DNA of 64,000 nucleotides, from contig JADKGN010000004.1 in NCBI GenBank assembly GCA_016722705.1, positions 2,232,001 through 2,296,000 of the forward strand, written 5' to 3'. Position 1 is the stretch's first letter; every line of letters begins with the position of its first letter. Shown in pieces: positions 33,728-41,973 of this stretch. The notes below the pieces were generated by a model that saw nothing but the letters and a program-made list of their open reading frames with translations, was not told where the DNA came from and did not search any database. Made by a program: the position numbers and the translations under genes. Source of the stretch: Candidatus Dechloromonas phosphoritropha. GTDB taxonomy: Bacteria; Pseudomonadota; Gammaproteobacteria; Burkholderiales; Rhodocyclaceae.

Positions 33728-34107
33728 TGCAGAACCCGCGGAATCGCCAGTACGAACTCGGGAATCGCGACATCGAAACGTGCTCCGTCCTCGCCGACCA
33801 TCTGGTAAGTACCCTTCATCGTGCCGATGGGTGTGGCCAGAACGCAACCGCTGTTGTACTCGAAGGCTTCGCCCGGCTTCAGCAGCGGCTGCTGGCCGAC
33901 GACGCCGAGGCCGCGGATTTCCTGGACCTCGTTGTTGGCGTCGGTGATGATCCAGTGGCGCGAGATTAACTGCGCGGGCAGTTGACCGATGTTGGTGATG
34001 GTGATCGTGTAGACGAAGACGTAGCGATCATCGTCCGGACTCGACTGGTCGAGCATGAAGTGCGACACCGGCTTGACTTCTATTCGGTATCTGTCAGCGT
34101 TGGTCAT
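33724..34107 (-). CDS. apaG: ApaG protein
   Basis: 127 residues, full length for ApaG: VFVYTITITNIGQLPAQLISRHWIITD and EVQEIRGLGVVGQQPLLKPGE are the family's conserved beta strands, followed by PIGTMKGTYQMV. It has an FN3-like fold and links to Co/Mg handling and Ap4A metabolism in enterics; its exact biochemical role is not settled. It is divergent from rpe with only 36 bases between, so the two promoters must overlap. Confidence 0.95.
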   Translation of the reverse strand: MTNADRYRIEVKPVSHFMLDQSSPDDDRYVFVYTITITNIGQLPAQLISRHWIITDANNEVQEIRGLGVVGQQPLLKPGEAFEYNSGCVLATPIGTMKGTYQMVGEDGARFDVAIPEFVLAIPRVLH

Positions 34108-34143
34108 GGGATAATTTCATCTGTTTTCGTTTAGGGAAGCGTC

Positions 34144-34845
34144 ATGTCAGTCCAGGATTTCATCATCGCACCGAGCATTCTTTCAGCCAATTTCGCCAAG
34201 TTGGGAGAAGAGGTGGCCGACGTCATCGCTTCGGGAGCCGACTGGATACACTTTGACGTGATGGACAACTATTATGTTCCTAATTTGACCATCGGCCCGC
34301 TGGTTTGCGAAGCGATCCGGCCGTGCACCACGGCGCCCATCGACGTCCATCTGATGGTCAAGCCAGTCGACCGCATCATCCCCGATTTTGCCAAGGCCGG
34401 AGCGAATATCATCACCTTCCACCCGGAGGCCTCCGGACACGTCGACCGCAGCCTGTCGCTGATCAGCGATGCCGGTTGCCAGGCCGGTCTCGTCTTCAAT
34501 CCGGCGACGCCGCTCGATTTCATGGACTACGTCATGGACAAGCTCGACATCATCCTGCTGATGAGCGTTAATCCCGGCTTCGACGGCCAGAAATTCATTC
34601 CCGGCACGCTGGCCAAGGCGATGCAGGCACGCGCCAAGCTGAATGCCTACGAACAGCAAACCGGGCAGCGCATCCGGCTCGAAATAGATGGCGGCGTAAA
34701 TACTGGCAACATTGCCGATATCGCCCGCGCTGGCGTCGATGCCTTCGTCGCCGGCTCGGCCGTCTTTGGCGCCAGCAAGGACAGTGATCCGCAACGTTAC
34801 AACACCGTCATCGGCGCCCTGCGCAGCGAACTGGCAAAAGTCTGA
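34144..34845 (+). CDS. rpe: Ribulose-phosphate 3-epimerase
   Basis: 233 residues, full length. A TIM barrel with metal and catalytic residues in HFDVMDNYYVPN, DVHLMVKP, TFHPEAS and MSVNPGFDGQ, plus the phosphate site EIDGGVN...VAGSAVFG. It interconverts ribulose 5-phosphate and xylulose 5-phosphate in the pentose phosphate pathway. Its last base is shared with the start codon of gph. Confidence 0.97.
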   Translation: MSVQDFIIAPSILSANFAKLGEEVADVIASGADWIHFDVMDNYYVPNLTIGPLVCEAIRPCTTAPIDVHLMVKPVDRIIPDFAKAGANIITFHPEASGHVDRSLSLISDAGCQAGLVFNPATPLDFMDYVMDKLDIILLMSVNPGFDGQKFIPGTLAKAMQARAKLNAYEQQTGQRIRLEIDGGVNTGNIADIARAGVDAFVAGSAVFGASKDSDPQRYNTVIGALRSELAKV

Positions 34846-35507
34846 TGCACTTCCAATCCGTCACCTTCGATCTCGACGGCACGCTACTCGACACTGTCGC
34901 CGACCTTGCCGAAGGCTGCCGCCTGATGCTCGAAGAAATCGGCGCGCCGCCGCGCTCTCAGGCCGAAGTCCACAGCTTCGTCGGCAAGGGCATGGCCGTC
35001 CTCGTCGAGCGCTGCCTGACCCACGAGCAGCCGCCCAGCGCGGAAAAGCTGCACGCCGCCATCGAATCCTTCAAGCGCCACTATGCTGCGGTCAACGGCA
35101 AATTCACCCTGATTTACCCCGGCGTTCTTGAAGGCCTCCAAGCGTGGAAAGCCAGCGGCGTCAAAATGGGCGTCGTTACCAACAAGCCGGGCATGTTCAC
35201 CGAAGCCTTGCTCGACCTCATGGGCATGACCGACTACTTTGACGTGATCGTGTCTGGTGACAGCACGGCACACAAGAAGCCGCATCCCGAACCCATTCTG
35301 CACGCCTGCCGCATCTTTGGCGTGCTGCCGGGCCATAACCTGCATATCGGCGATTCGAAGAACGACATCCAGGCCGCCCATGCCGCCGGATGTGTCGCCT
35401 ATGTCGTGCCTTACGGCTACAACGAGGGCGAGCCAGTGGACAGTGCTGGTTGCGATGTGCTGGTCGCCGATCTTCTTGCTGCGTTCGTGGTGGCAAGGGC
35501 AGCCTGA
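34845..35507 (+). CDS. gph: Phosphoglycolate phosphatase
   Basis: 220 residues. HAD-family motifs are motif I DLDGTLLDT, motif II VVTNKPG, a Lys in HKKPHPEP and motif IV IGDSKNDIQAA. It removes phosphate from 2-phosphoglycolate. It starts on the last base of rpe. In related bacteria trpE follows directly; here minCDE intervenes on the other strand and a fragment of gph remains at 37795. Confidence 0.93.
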   Translation: MHFQSVTFDLDGTLLDTVADLAEGCRLMLEEIGAPPRSQAEVHSFVGKGMAVLVERCLTHEQPPSAEKLHAAIESFKRHYAAVNGKFTLIYPGVLEGLQAWKASGVKMGVVTNKPGMFTEALLDLMGMTDYFDVIVSGDSTAHKKPHPEPILHACRIFGVLPGHNLHIGDSKNDIQAAHAAGCVAYVVPYGYNEGEPVDSAGCDVLVADLLAAFVVARAA

Positions 35508-35584
35508 AGCTAACGTACCCATCGGTACGCCGTCAGGGCTTGCAATCGCTGGAACGATGTGTGATCCGCGGGAAGACCTCCCGG

Positions 35585-35851
35585 TCAGCTCTTGCCGGCC
35601 TTCTCGGGCATGACGATATTTACCTCGAGCACCTCGAAGTTCCCCTGCCTCTCCAACGATACCTTGATGTCATCCGGGTTGACCGACACATACTTGGAGA
35701 TGACGGTGATCAACTCCTTCTGCAAGTCGGGCAGAAAATCAGGTGTACTGGCGCCGCCACTGCGTTCGTGGGCAATGATCAGTTGCAGTCGCTCCTTGGC
35801 GATGGCCGCCGTCTTGGGCTTGTTGCCGAAGATGAGGGAGAAGAGGGACAT
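35585..35851 (-). CDS. minE: Cell division topological specificity factor MinE
   Basis: 88 residues from ATG 35851 (MSLFSLIFG, the usual N-terminus); an ATG at 35857 overlapping the minD stop is also possible. It has an N-terminal membrane-targeting helix, an anti-MinCD segment (ERLQLIIAHERS) and a C-terminal dimer domain ISKYVSVNPDDIKVSLERQ. It drives MinD pole-to-pole oscillation and so places the division septum. Last gene of minCDE. Confidence 0.95.
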   Translation of the reverse strand: MSLFSLIFGNKPKTAAIAKERLQLIIAHERSGGASTPDFLPDLQKELITVISKYVSVNPDDIKVSLERQGNFEVLEVNIVMPEKAGKS

Positions 35852-35853
35852 CC

Positions 35854-36675
35854 TCATTTGCTCCCGAACAGGCGCTTGAACAGGCCAGGCTTCTCGTAGT
35901 CGACAAAACGCAGAGGTATGGTTTCCCCGAGGAAGCGGCCAACCACGTCGAGGTAGGCGCTGGCAACATCGCTACCGGCAAGATGGATTGCCGGTGTGCC
36001 GGAATTCGACGATTGCAGTACGGATTCCGACTCGGGAATCACGCCGATAATAGGTACGCGCAGGATCTCATGGACGTCCTTGTACGACAACATTTCGCCC
36101 TCATTGACGCGCTTCGCCGAGTAGCGGGTAATCAGCAGATGTTCCTTGACGGGCTCTCCACCGAGCTGGGCGCGGCGCGACTTGGCCTGAATGATGCCGA
36201 GAATACGGTCGGAGTCGCGCACCGAGGATACCTCCGGGTTCGAAACGACCAGCGCTTCGTCGGCAAAGGTCAGGGCCATGACCGCGCCGCGCTCGATGCC
36301 TGCCGGCGAATCACAGACCACATAGTCGAAGCCCATGTGTTCGAGCTCCTTGAGAACCTTTTCGATGCCTTCCTCTGTCAGTGCCTCCTTGTCACGAGTC
36401 TGCGAAGCCGGGAGTACGAAAAGGTTCCCGCTTTCGCAGTGCTTATCCTTGATCAACGCCTGGGTGAGTGTTGCTTCGCCGTTCAGCACATTGACAAGGT
36501 CATAGACGACACGGCGTTCACAACCCATGATCAGATCGAGGTTGCGCAGGCCGACGTCGAAGTCAATGACGGCAGTTTTGTAACCGCGTAGGGCGAGGCC
36601 CGAAGAAAAGCTGGCGCTGGTGGTGGTCTTGCCAACCCCGCCCTTACCTGAGGTTACGACGACGATACGTGTCAC
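35854..36675 (-). CDS. minD: Septum-site determining ATPase MinD
   Basis: 273 residues from GTG 36675 (start VTRIVVVTSGKGG, with GGAG about 9 bases upstream); a longer frame to 36759 is not family-like. It has a deviant Walker A GKGGVGKTT, switch DFDVGLRNLD, DSPAGIE, and a C-terminal amphipathic membrane-targeting end (KPGLFKRLFGSK). It binds the membrane in the ATP form and recruits MinC. Confidence 0.96.
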   Translation of the reverse strand: MTRIVVVTSGKGGVGKTTTSASFSSGLALRGYKTAVIDFDVGLRNLDLIMGCERRVVYDLVNVLNGEATLTQALIKDKHCESGNLFVLPASQTRDKEALTEEGIEKVLKELEHMGFDYVVCDSPAGIERGAVMALTFADEALVVSNPEVSSVRDSDRILGIIQAKSRRAQLGGEPVKEHLLITRYSAKRVNEGEMLSYKDVHEILRVPIIGVIPESESVLQSSNSGTPAIHLAGSDVASAYLDVVGRFLGETIPLRFVDYEKPGLFKRLFGSK

Positions 36676-36770
36676 CGGTATTTCTCCGCAATCTAAAGAG
36701 GGTGATTCTACCTGCAGAATCGGCTTTCCGGTGCCTTTGGCGTCCATCTGGGCCGGCAACGGCTCGGCCG

Positions 36771-37562
36771 CTAATCAGTTGTCAGCGGCTCGATAATCAG
36801 TCGCCCGGTACTTTCGCTCGGACTTGTGTTCAGCAGCACTTGAACGGGTTTGCCAGCCAACTCGACCGGAACGCCGGTATCGAAGGTCCGATACAGACCC
36901 GCGATCGAGACGAGTTCGGCTTCGAAGCGGGTGCACAAAATACGTGCATTCTCGGCGCCGCCAGCGCCTGCCAGCGCGCGCCCGCGCAAGGGTGCGTAGA
37001 TGTGGATACTGCCATCCGCGATTACTTCGGCGCCCGCGTTGACGGCTGCCAGAACCACGAGGTCGCCACCACGTGCATAAATCTGCTGGCCCGAGCGTAG
37101 CGGTCGGTCGATGAACAGTGTTGACGAAGCCACGGCGGCGATTGTCGCCGTTGGTGGAGCCGCCGCGACAGGCGGCTCGGTGGCGGGGACTGGCGGAGGC
37201 GTAGCTACTTCGGTGGCAGGCGCCGCACGCACCGAACGTTCCAGCGCAGCATAGGTCGGCAGGCCGGCGTCGGCTGCCGCTCGATGTCGGAGTTCACTGT
37301 TGCCGCCGCACACGCCAATTACGTTCAGCCCGTGCGTTTTCAACACCGTTTGCACGCCTTGCCAGTCCACTTCAGTGAACTCGACTAGCTGGGACAAGTC
37401 GAGCACCGCCGCGTCACCATCGAAAAAAGGCGTATTACCGAATAACTCGCCAGCGGCCAAGGCCAGCGCATCCAGCTGGAATGAGTGCAGGGTAACCGTT
37501 ACCACCGGAAGCGTCGTTCCCTTGAATTCGATCAACTGCATGTTCGTGCTGGTTTGCCGCAT
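36771..37562 (-). CDS. minC: Septum inhibitor MinC
   Basis: About 263 residues from ATG 37562 (37586 is an alternative). The N-terminal domain (IEFKGTTLPVVTVTLHS) blocks FtsZ assembly. A Pro/Ala-rich linker (TPPPVPATEPPVAAAP) follows. The C-terminal beta-helix (GDLVVLAAVNAGAEVIADGS, IHIYAPLRGRALAG) binds MinD and dimerises. It lies 95 bases upstream of minD on the same strand. Confidence 0.95.
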   Translation of the reverse strand: MRQTSTNMQLIEFKGTTLPVVTVTLHSFQLDALALAAGELFGNTPFFDGDAAVLDLSQLVEFTEVDWQGVQTVLKTHGLNVIGVCGGNSELRHRAAADAGLPTYAALERSVRAAPATEVATPPPVPATEPPVAAAPPTATIAAVASSTLFIDRPLRSGQQIYARGGDLVVLAAVNAGAEVIADGSIHIYAPLRGRALAGAGGAENARILCTRFEAELVSIAGLYRTFDTGVPVELAGKPVQVLLNTSPSESTGRLIIEPLTTD

Positions 37563-37957
37563 GGAATCGCCGCCGATGTGAGCCAAAGTCGAGAGAAGCG
37601 GATGAGTCTAGCCGAAGCGGCATGACATTGCCAGAGCCCCTCGTGATCGACTGGTGCAGGGTGTCAGCCCCATGGCCATCTGCGTGGTGATGAAGTGGTG
37701 CAGCGGTGGGTAGAGGAGCGATGGTTTTCTAAAACCTTAGGTACGAAATTCCGCGGACTGCCGGCGTTCGCATGACGGGATCGAATTTTTTTCCGCTACC
37801 CTGCTGCGGTCAACGGCCGATATGCCAATAGTTGCCTGATTGAACTCGAAGGACTCGTATGCGCGTCGCCGGTGGACAGCGCTGATTGCGATGCGCTAGT
37901 ATGCGATCTGTCTGTCGCCTATGGTCAGGCGCATACCTTTCAGGACCTCTAGAAAAA
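37563..37957. other. Region between minC and trp leader
   Basis: About 395 bases without an intact gene. The left two thirds show nothing I can name; 37795-37912 holds the gph remnant. The promoter of the trp leader must lie in the right part, but no convincing -35/-10 pair is visible. Confidence 0.5.
37795..37912 (+). pseudogene. Decayed fragments of gph 3' region
   Basis: CTGCTGCGGTCAACGGC at about 37801 matches gph at about 35087. GTGGACAG.GCTG.TTGCGATG at about 37872 matches the last codons of gph near 35435, followed by GCT.GT..GCGATCT. The two blocks keep their order but with an internal deletion. They lie just before the trp leader, where an intact gph would end if gph-trpE were adjacent. 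Confidence 0.75.
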
Positions 37958-38014
37958 ATGACGACTCTGCGACTCTGGAACGAATGGCAAGGTTGGCGTC
38001 GCTGGCGCCCCTGA
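37958..38014 (+). CDS. trpL: trp operon leader peptide
   Basis: An 18-residue open frame, MTTLRLWNEWQGWRRWRP, with four Trp codons, AGGA about 13 bases upstream, and a stop 70 bases before trpE. Such Trp-rich leader peptides sense charged tRNA-Trp and control trpE by attenuation. The sequence GTTGGCG within the leader can pair with CGCCAAC just after it, offering one arm of alternative structures. A classical terminator with a T run is not evident, so the exact mechanism is open. Confidence 0.85.
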   Translation: MTTLRLWNEWQGWRRWRP

Positions 38015-38084
38015 TTTCCTTTCGTGCGCCAACTCGACGTCATGCACCAGTACGCAACTCGGCTGTCATTTTCGAGGCTTCCCC

Positions 38085-39560
38085 ATGACTGAAACCGAAT
38101 TCAACACCCTTGCCGCGCAAGGCTACAACCGTATTCCGGTCACTCTGGAGACGTTTGCCGACCTCGACACGCCGCTCTCCATCTACCTGAAGCTGGCCAA
38201 CGGACCCTACTCCTACTTGCTCGAATCCGTGCAGGGCGGCGAACGGTTCGGCCGTTATTCGATTATCGGCCTCACGGCATCGACGCGCATCGTCGTCCAC
38301 GGCCATCAGGTATTGGTGCTGACCGGCAACCGGATCGCCGAGCGCGAGGATGACACTAATCCACTCGAATTCATCGGCAAGTTCATGCGGCGCTTCCGCT
38401 CGGCGCCGCAGGCTGGGCTCCCGCGTCCCTGCGGTGGCCTGGTCGGCTGCTTCGGCTATGACACGGTGCGCTATGTCGAGACGCGGCTGACCCGCACGTG
38501 CAAGACCGACGAAATCGGCACGCCGGATATTGGCCTGCTGCTCTCGGAGGAAATCGCCGTGGTCGATAACCTTTCCGGCAAATTGACGCTGGTAGTCTAT
38601 GCCGAACCGGGTTTTCCGGGGGCGTGGCAGAAGGCCCGGGCGCGCCTCAAGGATCTGTTGGGCAAGCTGCGCACGCCGGTCGCCATCCCGCGCGAGCAGC
38701 CGGTGCATTCCGAGCCGGCGGTGTCCATCTTCGGTGAGGCCGCCTTCAAGAAGGCAGTCGTCAGGGCCAAGGACTACATTACCGAGGGCGACATCATGCA
38801 GGTCGTCCTCTCGCAGCGCATGACCAAGCCCTTCCACGCGAGCCCGCTGGCGCTCTACCGCACGCTGCGCAGCCTGAACCCGTCGCCCTACATGTTCTAT
38901 TTCGATTTCGAGGATTTCCATGTCGTCGGCGCCTCGCCGGAGATTCTTGTCCGCCTGGAGGGTGATCGTGTTACCGTGCGTCCGATCGCTGGCACCCGCA
39001 AGCGTGGAGCCTCGCCCGAAGAGGACGCCGCGCTCGCCGCCGAACTTCTTGCCGACGAGAAGGAGCGCGCCGAACACACGCAGTTGCTCGACCTCGGGCG
39101 CAATGACTGCGGCCGTGTCGCCAGGGTCGGCACCGTCAAGCTGACCGAGAACATGATCGTCGAGCGCTATTCGCATGTGATGCACATTGTCTCGAACGTC
39201 GAAGGCCGGCTGCAGCAAGGCTTGACCGCGCTCGACGTACTGCGCGCGACCTTCCCGGCGGGCACCGTCTCCGGCGCGCCGAAGGTGCGGGCGATGGAGA
39301 TCATCGACGAACTGGAACCAGTCAAGCGCGGAATTTACGCCGGTGCGGTCGGCTACCTCGGTTTCAATGGCGACATGGATCTGGCCATCGCGATCCGCAC
39401 GGCGGTGGTCAAGGACAGGCAACTACATGTGCAGGCCGGCGCCGGGATTGTCGCCGATTCCGATCCCAATTCCGAGTGGACCGAGACCCAGAACAAGGCG
39501 CGCGCGGTGCTGCGTGCCGCCGAACTGGCGGAACAGGGCCTCGATACCCGTCTCGACTGA
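38085..39560 (+). CDS. trpE: Anthranilate synthase component I
   Basis: 491 residues, full length. The Trp feedback site is near the N-terminus (YLLESVQGGERFGRYS). The catalytic chorismate-binding domain has DIMQVVLSQRM, IAGTRKRG, LLDLGRNDCGRVA, HIVSNVEG and GAPKVRAMEII. It makes anthranilate from chorismate using ammonia supplied by TrpG. It is preceded by a Trp leader peptide. The usual next gene, trpG, is present only as a truncated stub at 40442. Confidence 0.97.
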   Translation: MTETEFNTLAAQGYNRIPVTLETFADLDTPLSIYLKLANGPYSYLLESVQGGERFGRYSIIGLTASTRIVVHGHQVLVLTGNRIAEREDDTNPLEFIGKFMRRFRSAPQAGLPRPCGGLVGCFGYDTVRYVETRLTRTCKTDEIGTPDIGLLLSEEIAVVDNLSGKLTLVVYAEPGFPGAWQKARARLKDLLGKLRTPVAIPREQPVHSEPAVSIFGEAAFKKAVVRAKDYITEGDIMQVVLSQRMTKPFHASPLALYRTLRSLNPSPYMFYFDFEDFHVVGASPEILVRLEGDRVTVRPIAGTRKRGASPEEDAALAAELLADEKERAEHTQLLDLGRNDCGRVARVGTVKLTENMIVERYSHVMHIVSNVEGRLQQGLTALDVLRATFPAGTVSGAPKVRAMEIIDELEPVKRGIYAGAVGYLGFNGDMDLAIAIRTAVVKDRQLHVQAGAGIVADSDPNSEWTETQNKARAVLRAAELAEQGLDTRLD

Positions 39561-39797
39561 ATGCGGCGAGGCGGCAACGGTGGCTAGCCGGAGTGGAACG
39601 ATTGCCGCGTTAGGATGCGCGGCTGCTTGAAAGAACGGCATGGAGGCGCCATGTCAACGGGTGACCTCGGTTCAGGAGAGGGAAAAATCCGGCACGGGAG
39701 GCCGGAGTCGGCAGCTTGCTGACGGCTTTAACCGGTAACGGCGCAGGATGTAAAATGCGTGGCGGCATGTACTGCATTGGTCGAGGGGGAGAACGGG

Positions 39798-40166
39798 ATG
39801 AATAACATGACGGACATTGATCTTGCCATACAGGGACACACACACTGGATGTCGCAGATCAGGCAGGCGGTGCTCGACGCGCTGTCGGGGATCGACGTGA
39901 ATCGCACCCGGGCCGACAGCTTCTGTGAGTTTGGTAAATGGCTGAATGGCCCGGGCCTCTCAGCGGATGACCGCCTGACGGATCACTACCTTGAGGTTCG
40001 CCGCCTGCACACCGAATTTCACGAGCTTGCCGGACGGATCGTCGATCTGGCCGCGGCGGGCCAGGTAGCCGAGGCCTACACGCTCCTCTACGGCGAATAC
40101 ATCACCTTGTCCGGCCGGCTGGTTCTGGCGATGCGGGCATGGCAGGCGAGTCTGCTGGGATTCTGA
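39798..40166 (+). CDS. CZB-domain (chemoreceptor zinc-binding) protein
   Basis: 122 residues from ATG 39798 behind GGGGGAGAACGGG. It is a stand-alone CZB domain: H-x-x-W (HTHWMSQIRQAV), the FCEFGKWLNGPG Cys segment, and H-x3-H (RLHTEFHELAGRIV), giving the 3-His 1-Cys zinc site. Such domains sense zinc or hypochlorous acid and usually control diguanylate cyclases or chemoreceptors. Here no partner gene is adjacent. It sits between trpE and the trpG stub, which suggests it was inserted there. Confidence 0.85.
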   Translation: MNNMTDIDLAIQGHTHWMSQIRQAVLDALSGIDVNRTRADSFCEFGKWLNGPGLSADDRLTDHYLEVRRLHTEFHELAGRIVDLAAAGQVAEAYTLLYGEYITLSGRLVLAMRAWQASLLGF

Positions 40167-40441
40167 TCACGTGATTTGCGGAAGCGAGCGGAAGAAGGTC
40201 GGCCAGACCGCGTGTCGCGAATCGGGAGGCGCTCCCGGCAATACCCGGAGGCAGCCGCTCCATGCAATGTTCCTCGCGCTGCGTCAGTGACGTTTTGAGC
40301 GGAGGCCGATCTGGGCGACAATGCCACTCTTCGCGCGCTCGATTCCGGACAACAGGCGCTGGCGTATGACTTTGTCTTGCTAGCGTCGCCCGGAGAATCC
40401 GGAACGTTAGCCATGCAGAACAAGAGGATAGCCGCGACACG

Positions 40442-40551
40442 TTGCTGATGATCGATGATTGCGACAGCTTCACCTACAACATCGTCCAGTACTTTGGCGA
40501 ATTGGGGCAGGAGGTGAAGGTTTGCCGCAACGATGCCATTACGTGCGCCTT
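40442..40551 (+). pseudogene. trpG: Truncated trpG (anthranilate synthase component II)
   Basis: The translation from the TTG at 40442 reads LLMIDDCDSFTYNIVQYFGE then LGQEVKVCRNDAIT, the N-terminus of TrpG (usually MLLMIDNYDSFTYN). The match stops after about 36 codons; the glutamine amidotransferase Cys-His-Glu residues are all missing. Two changes in the conserved start (NY to DC) also fit decay. A working TrpG must come from elsewhere. Confidence 0.88.
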
Positions 40552-41118
40552 CCATACGCCTACCACATTCGCGATAATTTCGATGGTAGACCCCTTTGAC
40601 TTGCGGCTGCGGACAGGAACGAGAGGGGCGCCCAACTTATGCCGGAGCGGCGTACTCTTTGTCTATGGCAATGTGGTGAATACGGGTAGCGCCCGATCAC
40701 CATGGGGAAGAACTGGCGTGATTCTGATTGACGGTGAAAGCCGGAATGTGTCGGAAAATCTTACAGAGGTTGCTGACCAAGATTGGCCGCGAGATTCAAG
40801 GGATTGAAAACATTAATGTTCATAACAATGGCATGACTATTGCTCTTGGACAATGCACTGTAGATGAGACATGTCGTCAACAAGTAGCTGCGTCGGAAGA
40901 GTGCCGGGCGGCTTCTCGGCAATTAGCGTTACCGACTCCGGGGGTGAGCGGGGGTAGGAGCATGATGCGGCTGAAAAGGGAGGCCAGATTTGGCTACTCG
41001 CGGGCATTGGAAGGTCTCTCGATAGTAGTGCTTTGATTAAGAATGAACACGGAATTACGCATCGGGGCAGCGTAACGCTACACCTACTGTCCCAATGATC
41101 AACAACGAGGGGGGTTCG
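40552..41118. other. Stretch without a convincing gene
   Basis: Lower-GC DNA between the trpG stub and the zinc-ribbon genes. A frame at 40728-41036 (102 residues, KILQRLLTKIGREIQGIENI) is open but has no recognisable start or family; it could be a gene remnant. A GAGGGGGG ribosome site lies at the right end. Confidence 0.4.
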
Positions 41119-41649
41119 ATGGACGCCATCAATAAAGCCTTGGGCAACGCGCCAGTATTCGTCATTGCCTACATCATATTTATGCTGCCGACATATTTTT
41201 TGCCCTACCTCGGGTCCAACTCGGCTGTAGTCGGGGCGGTGGTTGCCGCTTCGGGGGCAGGTGTCACCCCGGCATTCTGGATGCACTTGGGCGCGATGCT
41301 GATCCTCTGCCTCCTGTGCTTGATCCGTGGAGCTTATGTCGGAAAGATGTGGCTAGTCATCTTCCCTATCCTGGCAGCAGTTTTTGACCTCTTCCCTGGT
41401 TTGAGCGCCATACCCCTGATCGCCACCGTCATGCATCTACTGGCAATAATCCTGGGCGTGGTCGGCGCAACAGCCATTGAACGTAGTACGCCAACAACAC
41501 CGAACACAATGCAACTCGCTCCAAGCATACAGATGGTCGAAGCATCGCTGCCGGCAATGGGGGATGCAGTTTCGTTTTGCCCACAATGTGGCATGGGCGT
41601 GAACGTGGGTGACACATTTTGCGAATCCTGCGGACACCGTCTACGGTGA
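41119..41649 (+). CDS. Membrane protein with C-terminal zinc ribbon
   Basis: 176 residues from ATG 41119, preceded by GAGGGGGG; ATG 41095 is open but has no ribosome site. It has four predicted membrane helices (VFVIAYIIFMLPTYFLPYLG, LGAMLILCLLCLIRG, WLVIFPILAAVFDLF, VMHLLAIILGVVGA). A soluble tail follows, ending in a four-Cys zinc ribbon CPQCGMG...CESCGH. Function unknown. It is the first of a run of zinc-ribbon genes on the plus strand, so they may form one functional group at the envelope. Confidence 0.75.
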   Translation: MDAINKALGNAPVFVIAYIIFMLPTYFLPYLGSNSAVVGAVVAASGAGVTPAFWMHLGAMLILCLLCLIRGAYVGKMWLVIFPILAAVFDLFPGLSAIPLIATVMHLLAIILGVVGATAIERSTPTTPNTMQLAPSIQMVEASLPAMGDAVSFCPQCGMGVNVGDTFCESCGHRLR

Positions 41650-41711
41650 TCGGTATTCGGGACTTGTGAATTCGGTGTCTCCATGACGGCGACGAAGGGG
41701 GTGGGTTGATT

Positions 41712-41939
41712 ATGCAATGTTCAAATGGAATAATCATGGGGGTCGTTGTGGCGCTTGGACTTCGGGGTGGATGGTATGTCCTGTCCAGGAAGATTGCCTC
41801 AGTGTATGAGGTCGTGCCGGATATGTTCGTGCCAATCCAGAATCGAATCTCGGCGGTCTTTTGCTCCGAATGCGGCCAAGGGAACTCGGAATCCGCCAAA
41901 TTCTGCACTCGATGCGGGCAGAAAATCCCAACCGATTGA
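41712..41939 (+). CDS. Small membrane-anchored zinc-ribbon protein
   Basis: 75 residues from ATG 41712. One N-terminal hydrophobic segment (IIMGVVVALGLRGGWYVL), then a zinc ribbon FCSECGQGNSESAKFCTRCG. Function unknown. It lies 62 bases after the previous gene and 34 before the multi-ribbon gene. Confidence 0.65.
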   Translation: MQCSNGIIMGVVVALGLRGGWYVLSRKIASVYEVVPDMFVPIQNRISAVFCSECGQGNSESAKFCTRCGQKIPTD

Positions 41940-41973
41940 TCCCGTTCAGCAATCGAGGTAAGAAGGAGAAGAC

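Noticed and set aside
38040..39422. 460-residue minus-strand frame opposite trpE
   Set aside because: Shadow of a well-conserved plus-strand gene.
40728..41036. 102-residue frame after the trpG stub as a gene
   Set aside because: No ribosome site, no family likeness; kept only as a possible remnant in the intergenic note.
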